This document shows positions 49,976 to 60,800 of a stretch of 64,000 bases of DNA, in pieces (the first letter of the stretch is position 1; each line of letters opens with the position of its first letter). Source of the stretch: Paragordius varius (Eukaryota > Nematomorpha); contig OZ176053.1 of NCBI GenBank assembly GCA_964247055.1, positions 5,890,001 to 5,954,000 on the forward strand, read 5' to 3'. The position numbers and the translations under genes are program-made. Below the pieces are notes generated by a model, which was not told the origin of the DNA, did no database searches, and saw only the letters and a program-made list of their open reading frames with translations.

Positions 49976-50580
49976 GGTTAAATTTATTTTGAAACTTCTA
50001 TTTTGTCTATATCTTTTTGATTTGGTTTACACAAGGCGAAGTTGGGGACGTTTAATAATTATTTTCCTATAAGTATGATGTATCACGCGTTTTTAACAGG
50101 AGGACTCATTTAAAACTTCATTAAATCATTTTTTATAAAAGAAATATTTTTATATCATAGATAGTATTATGGAAGTGGTTTATATGATGAATGATATAGC
50201 TGAGTCTTTATATTTTTTAGAGAACCACTTTGGTATCGTGAAATATAAATCGTTTTTTAGACAATTATATGTTGAAATTATGTTTTTTTTGAAAATATAA
50301 GGTATGCATCCTCAGTGACTAAAATGATAAAATTTTAATTTAGAGTTTTATATACTGGTATTTGAGATCATAGATTACTGTTTACTAATATATATAATAT
50401 AAGATTTATTTTTAAAAATTATTTGTTTAGATATGGGATTCTAAAAATAATAACGGAATAGCATGATAGTTTTAGGATTTTATTCAAAGAATTAAAAATT
50501 TAAAGATTATTTAAAATAACAAATAAAACATCACTTTCCAAAATTTTACTTGGTTATAAACGCTATTTCATTAACATTTA

Positions 50581-50965
50581 GAGTCAAATTGGGGTATACA
50601 AAGGAGACGGTTCCAATTCAAATTTATGTTTCTCTTATAATATGAAAATAAGCCAAAATATTAAAACAAAATTTTGTTTTGAAAAAAATTTCCATGTCAA
50701 ACTTTTGAGGCCATTTATAACGACAATTTTGCAAAATATCGTGTTAGTTAATTTTTTATTAAAATTACATCTAATCTATATATGAACATATGGTCGATTT
50801 TAGATTATTTTTATATTTAGCCAATGCACACATGTCATGTTGACTAAACTTTTTGGGTTTATCCACAGAATAAGTAATATCAAGTTCTTTTAATAGAATC
50901 TCTTTTTAATTTCGATTCAATGTTATATAAGTGCAAACTTCTGCTATGGTTTAGATTTGTACCCT
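50581..50965. mobile_element. CCCCAATTT-family MITE, copy B (eroded)
   Basis: Starts GAGTCAAATTGGGGTATAC and then follows copy C in the same orientation: ACGGTTCCAA, GCAAAATATCGTGTT, CACATGTCATG and GCTATGGTTTAGA. The right terminus is missing or degraded. Confidence 0.6.
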
Positions 50966-51462
50966 AGCAGGCGTAAGGTCCCCATTGTATGGATTACTGA
51001 AGACAAATGTTAAAGGTGTTAAACCCTAACCCTTCTTGCGGTATTTAAAAATTTCTTATATCTACCTTATAAATATTTCTATTGTGTGGTTTATGTGTAA
51101 ACAATAATAATACTTTTTTCCAATTTGTATTATAAAACAATGGATTGAAAAATCTTTATTGAATGCTCGAAGCCAAAAAGTTAGAAAGAGAACTATGGAA
51201 GAGATTTAAATGGTTTGTCTTGCAATTGTAATTGCTACATATATCCCCTATTTTATTTTTTTCATATATTATTTCCTAGAGGGCCTGTTTTATTTATAAT
51301 CTAACAATTAAAAATTATTATATCTAATCTGTATTTTAAAAGGTATAATATAAATAGTGTACAAAATCACAATCATGAAATATTTTAAAACCATGTACTC
51401 GTTTAGTTTTATCATATGGTGATATTTCGTTACATTTAAATAGCTGATATACCCACGTTAGA

Positions 51463-51947
51463 ATGGACCAATTTTATAAGCTTTATTTTACTTTTTTGGA
51501 ATGCCCCAATTTACGATTGAAAAAACCTAATTGGATCCAATACCCTGCTCCAATGACTGTATTTGGTTGCTTAATGTTTTTTTACTTTATTATCACTGGA
51601 GGTAATAGTATATATATTTTTTAGGAATTATATATGACGTTATAAATGAACCGCCCAGTATTGGCTCTGCTACGGATGAATATGGAAGATCCAGACCAGT
51701 TTATTTTTATCTATTTTTCAATCCATAGGTAGCATTTATGGCAGGTCGAATAAACGGCCAATTTATTATGGAAGGCTTAACATCCAGTTTTATGTTTTGC
51801 CTTGGTGGTTTAGGATTCGTAATTTTGGATAAATCGAATCAACCTAATTTACCCAAACTCAATCGAATGATGTTTATGTTTATGGGGATTTGTTTTGTGC
51901 TCATACCCTATATTGCCTGCCGAATATTTATGGGCATTAAATTATAG
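51463..51947 (+). CDS. OSTC: Oligosaccharyltransferase complex subunit OSTC (DC2)
   Basis: Exons 51463-51601, 51625-51698 and 51729-51947 encode 143 aa (human 149). OSTC links the STT3A-type oligosaccharyltransferase to the Sec61 translocon in the ER membrane, so that nascent chains are N-glycosylated. Family landmarks: [36 protein letters not shown] (TM1), [38 protein letters not shown] (TM2), [20 protein letters not shown] and a third membrane span before the end. The two introns are only 23 and 30 nt. Each contains an in-frame stop if retained, and their removal restores the family sequence exactly at ITGG-IIYDV and RP-VAF. Converges with MLYCD, 764 bp apart. Confidence 0.97.
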
Positions 51948-52711
51948 TAAATTTACTTGTAATTATATAAATCTAAGACATTTTTAAAATTTAAAAAACG
52001 ATCGCTGAACTATTATTAGAACTAAAACGCGGTTCTTTTAATAAAATACTTTGGATTATTTTATTTAATAACAATATTAAACTTATTTTTCAATATTAAT
52101 TTATTTTCTTGAAAAGTATATCTTTTGGATTTCGTTCAACAGACATATACCCATAAAAATAATACTATTGTTATAGACATAATATTATAAAATCAAAAAA
52201 AAAGATTTTTTAAAATAATTAACCTTTTAAGACCAAGTAAAATAATATTTTTTAATTTCTCAATACAACCAATTTATATATTTATAATGATTAAATATTA
52301 TTTTTTAAACACATAGTGGTTACATGCGATAACAAAATGCATTGGATATAACAACATGATTAAACAACGGAAAAATTATTGTGATTCTTTGCTATTTCTT
52401 TATTTTCCATATATTTCAGTGCATTGGTCTCCACATTTTGTAAATCATACCTATTATTTATCAGGTTATATAGTAACTCATATATGCAAAAAATTGACTA
52501 ATAAATTGATTTGAATATAAAATTGTTATATTTAGCATTAATTTTGATTATATTATCAAAAATTCGCTGCTATATTTTTAATGTTGGTGGTAACTAATTT
52601 TTTTATGCCATAAATCGAATTAAATCAGTATAAAAAGCTTAGGGTAATTTTTTGAAAAACATTTCTCTCTAAAGTTAAGTAAAAAGCAATTAAATCCGTA
52701 TTATTTAAATA
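51948..52711. other. Convergent intergenic region OSTC/MLYCD
   Basis: Holds the 3' untranslated regions of two converging genes; nothing else seen. Confidence 0.55.
52040..52045 (+). terminator. Poly(A) signal of OSTC
   Basis: AATAAA 93 nt after the OSTC stop codon, in an AT-rich 3' region. Confidence 0.55.
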
Positions 52712-54850
52712 TTATTTGACAACACCGTTTTTTAGTAAATAACTATAATACTCCAACAAAAATCACTTTGTAAAAAATGTTACCTATAATTTATCATTAA
52801 TCCGAATGATTCTTGCATCCCTTTAGTATTAGGATTAGCCAACCAATTCAATCGATACATTTCAGCTCCGTTTTGTAAATGAAAATTTGCTATATATATA
52901 TGAATAATATAAAACATAACCCTTACCTACAGAGTTTTTGGCATAACCCACATTATCCTTCACATTGGCCAAATAATATTTGCAAATATTATATAGCGTT
53001 TGAGATTCCGCCCTTTTACACTGATTATCATGCAAGATTATATTTTCAAAATCTGAGGAGTTAAATGCCTTAAAAAATATTGGATCAAATCCACATGATT
53101 TAAGTATGGTTTGATTTGTTGGTTTGAGTAACCATGAGCGAAATCCTGGTATAGGGCTAAGGGTACAAAATGTATCTATATTATCGTTATATCGGCTTTG
53201 AATCCATTTTACCGCAGATTTTATGGTGTAATTTCCAAGATTTATCCCTTTAAGGCCTAGAGTGAAATATAAAGTGCCGTCTAAAATATACTTGATAATA
53301 ATTAAAAAATATTCAGTGGGAGAGGTTTAAATAAAAATTATTTTTTACAAAATTTAACTCAAATATGCATTACATCTATCTAGCTGAGCCATGTTATAAA
53401 TCGTTGTGATTTTTCTGAAACAAAATATTTTTTGGCAAAGAAGTTAAGATAAAAATTTGAAGCTTATGTATGAGTCCAAAAAATAAATATACTGATTTTT
53501 CATTCGTTCAATCTTTTTTTTTCTCAAAAACGGCTTATTATATAAATATAAAGCTGTACCTAGATGATTAAATTAGCTCGACTATAGTAGGCGCATTTAT
53601 AAATAAAAATATGGATTTTACTGTATTGAAATGGTATACATGGGATGCATCAAAAATTAGTTTATTAATAATAAATAAACTAGATATGAAATGTAACACT
53701 TTTAAAAAATGTTATTTTGAAAAAATGACATTAAATTTATATGTGTTTTTTTTGCAATTATACGATCGGTGAAACTATCGAGATATAATAAAAATTATTT
53801 TAGTAAGATCAGATGCATCGATAAAGACCCAAATGAAATAAAATTGAAATATAATAATATGTCACTTTGTTCTATGGTTATGAGTTATTTACATGGCTTA
53901 AAAGCGATATTGATACCGGGTTTTACTTAAAATAATTCATCGAAAACCAGTACGGGTATTTTTTTGGTTTTAATTTCAACCGATTTCCCTCCCTATAAGT
54001 TGTATTATTTTGTTGTAATAATATAAAAATACCAGGCTGAGTGGAGGAGATGGAATAAAAGATTGCTGAATTATAAGTTAATGTTTCAGGCAAATTATCG
54101 TATAAAATATCCTAAAATTACACAAACTTTATTACATTAATTTTGGATGGTATGGTTTGAGTTAATACTGCATATAATGCAACAAGAGGTTCTTCAAATG
54201 CATATAATTTATGGCGTAAAACAAAGCAAATTTTATTTTTGTCAGTTAAGCGATTAAAAATATCTGATTTGTCTTTAAATGCATGTACTGATTCAATTTT
54301 AATAAGCTAAAAGATATATAATTCAGAACTTGATTTTGTAAATCAGGGGAAGCGTTTTTATCTACAACCTGTAAATCCAGCATGTATGGTGAAAATGTTA
54401 ACTGAAATATTTTAACAAATATATCTTCTATTATAGATCTATTTTGTCCAACGTATAAATGTGGCTTTGGTTAAATTATTACAAATTTTTACCAAATTAT
54501 TTCTAACATCCAATAAACATTTGTAACCATTTTTACATTTCATCAAATTTATAAAAAAGTTTGAAGTCTTTTGTTAACAAAATCATTCATACTTGATGCA
54601 CATCATTGTTTAGAGTGTTAACAATACCGTTTATCCATTCCTTACGTTGATTCAAATCACCATTCAAATACTTAGTGCAAACTTTATCGCATAAATTCTA
54701 AGTTAAAATAAATAAAACTTCGGAATATATGTTATATTTTGAGTATTGGAGTATTTTATGGACATTTTCGAAAAATATATTATTTTCGCTCAAATTTACA
54801 CAATTTTTCACAACGGTTTGAAAAAAACGTGGGCTTATAGCTGACAGCAT
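52712..54850 (-). CDS. MLYCD: Malonyl-CoA decarboxylase
   Basis: Nine exons: 54850-54719, 54697-54593, 54567-54493, 54464-54369, 54306-54136, 54111-54033, 53256-52927, 52889-52784, 52742-52712 (374 aa; human about 454-493). It converts malonyl-CoA to acetyl-CoA and CO2, relieving inhibition of mitochondrial fatty-acid import. The N-terminus (MLSAISPRFFQTVVKN) looks like a mitochondrial presequence; there is no C-terminal SKL, so peroxisomal import is unlikely. Matches: CLLDVRNNL, KIESVHAFK, SAIFYSISSTQPGLKGINLG, TLSPIPGF (catalytic Ser region), VGYAKNSVANFHLQNGAEMY (catalytic His region) and SFGLMINY. Introns are 21, 25, 28, 62, 24, 776, 37 and 41 nt; the 21-nt one carries an in-frame stop if unspliced. 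Exon joins were fixed by phase and family alignment. The final 10-codon exon is the least certain. Confidence 0.93.
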
Positions 54851-54898
54851 TCACATTTCCATAAGATCAAAATTTAATTTTCACAAAGGTGGTGCAGC
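54851..54898. promoter_or_regulatory. Divergent MLYCD/CRNKL1 intergenic spacer (shared promoter region)
   Basis: Only 48 bp separate the start codons of MLYCD (minus, 54850) and crooked neck (plus, 54899). Any promoter must lie in this spacer or inside the neighbouring genes' 5' parts, so the two transcripts probably overlap or share one bidirectional promoter. A CAG directly before the crooked neck ATG region could also serve as a trans-splice acceptor; this is speculation. Confidence 0.6.
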
Positions 54899-57800
54899 AT
54901 GGATTCTCGGCCAAGAAAATTACCTAAATCTATGCAAGTTTATAATTTTTTTGTATATGATTAGGTTAAAAACAAAACACCTGCCGAAGTTCAAATCACT
55001 GCAGAACAGCTTTTGAGGGAGGCTAAGGAAAGAGATTTGGAACTTGTACCTCCTCCACCTAAGCAAAAAATTTCGGATCCAGAAGAACTTGAATCATATA
55101 AATTATTTAAACGGAAAACTTACGAAGATGCTATCCGTAGAAATCGAAGCGTCATATCAAATTGGATTAAATATGCTCAATGGGAGGAAAAACAACTTGA
55201 GATTATTAGGTATTATGGTTAATTTATTGATAAGAGTGCATACTGTACCTATGTATTTTACCGTATAATTTGTTTTTATTTTTCTAGGGCAAGATCAATA
55301 TATGAGAGGGCACTCGATGTTGATCATAGGAACGTGACGCTATGGCTAAAATACACTGAAATGGAAATGAAGTAATTTTAATAGCATTAGATATATTATA
55401 TTAGATTTACTATGTATTTTAGATATATACACATAAAAATTGAATTTTTATTAACACAAATTTTAGTATTTTGACTTTTTGAAAAAAACCTTAATTAATA
55501 AATTTTAGGAACAAACAAGTGAATCATGCCCGGAATTTATGGGATCGTGTGGTAACCTTACTGCCTCGTATTAATCAATTTTGGTACAAATACGTGTATA
55601 TGGAAGAGATTTTGGGAAACATTCCACGGGCCCGGCAAGTCTTTGAACGGTGGATGGAATGGCGTCCAGATGAACAGGCCTGGTCAACTTACATCAACTT
55701 TGAGAAAAGACATGGGGAAATTGGAAAGGTGTGCTAATACTACTTCTACTTTTTTATTTCCGTTCCACGCCTTTTTAAAAGCAATTTTTAAACAGATTAA
55801 TGTTAATACACATAATTTTGAATATCATTGTTATATTTCTCAAAAAGAGGTTACACTGTATATTTTAAACTATTAGGGTTTTACTGCGTGACATATATAT
55901 TTTATAATGTAACAGAAAGTCTTAAAGCATTTATTATTAACTTGCATTCCAAGCAATCGACTTTTCAAATCGATATTGATGGAGCTTGTTTGAATACATT
56001 TTATTTGTATCTATAAAAAATGTATTACTATTCTGACAGAGTTTAAATGTCACTGAGTTTTTTAGTATATCTTTTGTATCGTAAATATTTTAGGTAAGAG
56101 ATATATTTGAACGGCTTATTATGGTGCATCCTGAACCCTATAATTGGATTAAATATGCCAAATTTGAGGAACATAATATTAGCAATGAAGATGGTGGGAA
56201 AATGGGCTCAATTCAACGCGCCCGAAATATTTATGAGCGCGCTCTAACTTTCTTTGGCGATGATCAGCTGATTTCGCAAACCGATCCCAAACTTTACATT
56301 GAATTTGCGCGTTTTGAAGAACGATGTAAAGAGGTATTTATATAACTACAGTGAGTTTTTATTCTAAATTTAGCTGTTATTTACATTGAATACCTAATTT
56401 ATAGGGGTTTTTTCATTTTAATTTTGTATAATATTAACACTTTATTAAAAACAATTATTTAAATTTTATTTGATGTGTGCAAGTGCTTATTTCTAAAGTA
56501 TAATACATATCATAACTCTTTAAAGTGGCTTTTAATTTCTGTTAATTTCATTTTCTCATTTATGAAGCCTTGATAAGCGATTATACCATAAATTATATCT
56601 ATTAGTATCATCAGTTTTTTTTTGGTATTTATATATATTTTTATTTTAATTCGTAAAAATCTAACCATTTCACAATTTATAATAAACCTATATCCAATGG
56701 ATTAAAAGAATGAATATTAGAAAATATTAGTAAAATAAAATGGAAACAAAGCGAAATGGTATACTTGCAACATACCCATGCCCATGAAAAAATAATTATT
56801 TTTTGTACTAATAGCGAAAGAAAAACGGAAAGGCATTTTTTGAGTATGTGGTACCAATCATTAACATGCCCTTATTAGGATTAATAAAGGGAAAAATATT
56901 ATTTTTTTTATGATATTACAGTAATGAAGGGTGAATGTTTTATGTTTATCTCAGAAAAAAATTGTTTCCCAATTTTTAATTTTAGTATAATGGATTGCCT
57001 TCTCAATGATATAAGAATGCTTGACAATATTTGTTTTGGAAACTCAACATTAGAGGCCGAACCGATTGTACGAGGTTTTTATGTATTTTATGAATAAGAT
57101 TCAAATGTGATGATTTTAAAAATTTTAGTGACTTATCTCAGCCATTTTTTAGATGATTAATGGCTGTGGTACTCACCAAAAAATTTTCTTTTCCATATAA
57201 AGTTTTTCTATTAAGTTGGCTACACAATAAAACGACTACTAGATTCATATTGTTTATGCATATTTTAATAAATTTATATATCCCGATGCTCAAATAAAAA
57301 CAGTAGCAGAACGAGATCACACAGATGAGCGTTATGCCCGTTCCATTATGGGATATGTTCTAATTTTTGCTTTGCTTTTAGAAAGTTACGACGTTTTTAT
57401 TTTATGCAAAGTAAAATTGTTTATTTAAATACCGCTATTAATATAAAATTATACGCAGCACAGCCCTGTGATTTAAGAAAATATATTATGAAATAAGATA
57501 TTATTTCAGCCTAAAACAACCCCTGTTATAAAAATGAAAATAATATAAAAAAATAAAAATGCATAAAAATATGTTTTGATTATAATTTCAAACCCGAGAT
57601 TAGTTTACGTGATGAGCGACAAATATATAAAAAAAACTGTCACTATGATTGTTTTCATTGCCTAATATTTCTCGCTTCAAAGCATTATTTAATAAAATAT
57701 CATGAAAAAATTAAAATAAATTTTTAAACATTTATTTTTGCATTCATCACATAAACACCCTATTCGGAAGTGTTGTTTTAAATAATTTGTACATCTAGGT

Positions 57801-60800
57801 GTTTTATAATAATAAAATTTGATCATTTCATGAAAAATGTTTGCACTGGGATTCAGTTGAGGAGAATAAGAAGGTAGGAAAACGATCCTTTTCACTTAAT
57901 TCCCTACTTCCGCACCTTTATGGATTGGTGCTTTGTCGCACACAATATCATTGCATCGAGTGTAAAATTCGGTTGGCTTTTCTACAAAAAGGCTTTGAAC
58001 GCTTTCCCATTAAAAGCACGAATTTATTGAATAATGGAGAATAACGCTGATAATAAATAATGACACATTTTTACCTATAATATATTTATATTAAACCTCC
58101 TTGAAAACTGCATAACCCCAAATAATTTTAGGTTTGAATACCCTTTTATTAAGATAATATATCCTAATTAGAGATCTATATTACATATCTGCTCACAGCG
58201 TTTTTGTATATTTTCAATATTTTATTCGCAGGACTCCAAAATACAGTTTCCGCATGATTTTGGATATTTTCATTAGTTTGATTAAGGGATGTTTGCAAAG
58301 CCTTTAAAATTTCAGGTATTTCAACCAACTTTATTAGTTTTGAATTATTATATTTTCCTTCTCTTCCTGTTTTCTTAGATACTTTTCAATGCCTAACTTC
58401 ATAATTCACATTGAACAAAACCTTTTCCATGAAATTAAATTTTATTATTACAAAACACCTAGATGTACAAATTATTTATAACAACATTTCCGAATAGGGT
58501 GTTTATGTCATGAACTCAAAAATAAGTGTTTAAAATTTATTTTTATGATATTTTATTATGCTTGGAAGAGAAAAAAATTAGACAATGTAGATACAGTTTT
58601 TATTAATATTTTTGTCGCTCACCTAAATAATCTTGTGCGTTGGAGGTATTTAAAATTATTATCAAAACATATTTTTATGCATTATATTATTTTCATTTAT
58701 ATAGGAGTTGCTTTAAGTTGAAATAATATCTTATTTTAAGTTATTTTCTTAAATCAATGGGCCGTTTGCAGCTCCGTATTTTATATTAATAGTGGTATAT
58801 AAATAACCAATTTTACCTCGCACAAAATAAAAACGTCATAACTTTATAAAAACAGTGCAAAAATTAGAACATAATAGAGTGGGATTTTACAACGCTCATT
58901 TGTGTAATCTCCTAGTTCCGCTCCTGTTTTTGTTTGAGCATTGGGATACATAAATTTAGTAAAATATGTGTAAACATTCATATGAATCAAATAGTCGTTA
59001 TATTGTGTGGCCAACTTAATACAAAATCTTTATGTGAAAATTAAAATTTTTTGGTGAGTACCGCTGCCATAAATCATCTGAAAAATTGCTGAGATTAATC
59101 TTAAGATCATCAACAATTGAATCTCATTTAGAAATTGCATGAAAACCTTGAACAATCAGTTCAGCCTGTAATATTGAGTTTCCAAAACAAATATTGTCAA
59201 GCATTCTTAAATCATTGAGAAGGCCTAAAATTAAAAATTCGAAAACAATTTTTTATTCAAATCATTTACCCTTAATTAATAATAATAGGGGCATGATAAT
59301 GGTATGGTACCACATACTCAAAAAATGCATTTCTATTTATCTTTCGATATTTATACAAAAAATAATTTTTGTGTAACAATTCGATTCAAATTCGGGTATA
59401 TAAATACCCCAGACCATATTTAAGTTGATATTTTTAAAAAAAACTGCTCAAAAAACGGTCCCAAATTAAATATATGCATCTATTTTAATAAAAAACATAT
59501 AAATAAGCTGAAATATCTAAATAAGATTTAGTTTTGGAGAGTTCCGTATCAAACTCTTTGGACGCCATTTTTATTTTCGGACATTTTTGCAAAATATCGT
59601 GTTTATTTAATTTTTAAGCTAAAATTAGAGCTAATTTTTTATTTAAATCACATCTAACATTGATACAAATAGAAAAAAGGTTTATTTTGTAATTTAGCTA
59701 ACGCACAGATGTCATGACTAAATTTTTACCTTAAAATATGTATTATCAAGTAATTTAAGTGAATTTTTTTTAATTTTCTGTTCATTAATGTTTTACAAGT
59801 GCAAATTTTTGCCATGGTTTTAGTTCTTTCCATATTTTTTAAAGTAATTAAATTTAAACAGGCCTGAGTGTCTAACTACCCCAATTTAAATCAAAAGACT
59901 GAAATGAATGTGTAGTATTCAAGTATTAATGGCATGGGTATGCTTGCAAGTACATTTCCTTTTTATTTTTACTAATATTTCATTTTTTTAACGCGTAATA
60001 CTCATTTCTATAATTCTGATATTCATTCTTTTAATCTACTGTATATATCAAAACCATTCAACAGATATGTTTAATTTATTTTTTAGAAAGGTGAAATTGA
60101 AATGTTAAAGGTAATCAATTGTAAAACTGGTATATTCATTTTAAGACTATGGTACTAATTGTACCTTTAGATTACGAGGTTTTAACGATTCTTAGCAGGA
60201 ATAAAGCACAATTTCCTTATTCCATTAAGCTAAATTATTTTCCATTTCCCGTATGTTAGCATGAAAGAGTTCGCGTTATATATAAATATGCCCTCGAACA
60301 TTTACCCAAAGATGCCAGCACTGAATTGTACAAAGCTTACACGATACATGAAAAAAAATTTGGAGATCGGAGAGCTATAGAGGATGTCGTTACTAATAAA
60401 CGCAGACTCAAATACGAAGAGGTAGGTATTGTTAAAAATTTTGGATATTTTACATTATGATAGCTATATATGATTTCAATATTATTTTTATATAAATTAA
60501 TTCTCTATATATTATATCTCCGCTTATTATGAATCTTTTTGGGTTTGAATGTTTTGTGTTGTCATTTTTTTACTCACAGTTAATAAGTTCAGTATCTTTT
60601 TTAAATAAAAATTTGGAACGTGTACATATAAACGCTCGTTATAAAAAATGAGTAATTAATAGCTATCATATAATTATTTATTTAAATCTTTGGTTTGTTA
60701 AATGTAAAATACATATATAATGAAAAATCTTAAAAATTATTTTGTTTAAATACACAGACTTTTAGCATTTTTTATATTCATTGCTCTACATAAATTTTTA

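Larger units (their letters stand above)
47812..51462. other. Intergenic region upstream of NAV distal exon and OSTC
   Basis: No gene recognised. It holds an (AT)n tract at 49949-49974 and MITE copy B at 50581-50965. The NAV distal promoter is expected near 47.8-48.1 kb, but no specific element can be pointed to. The plus-strand frame at 48106-48306 has no family resemblance. Confidence 0.5.

Noticed and set aside
52879-53064. 61-aa plus-strand frame
   Set aside because: Antisense shadow of MLYCD exons 7 and 8.
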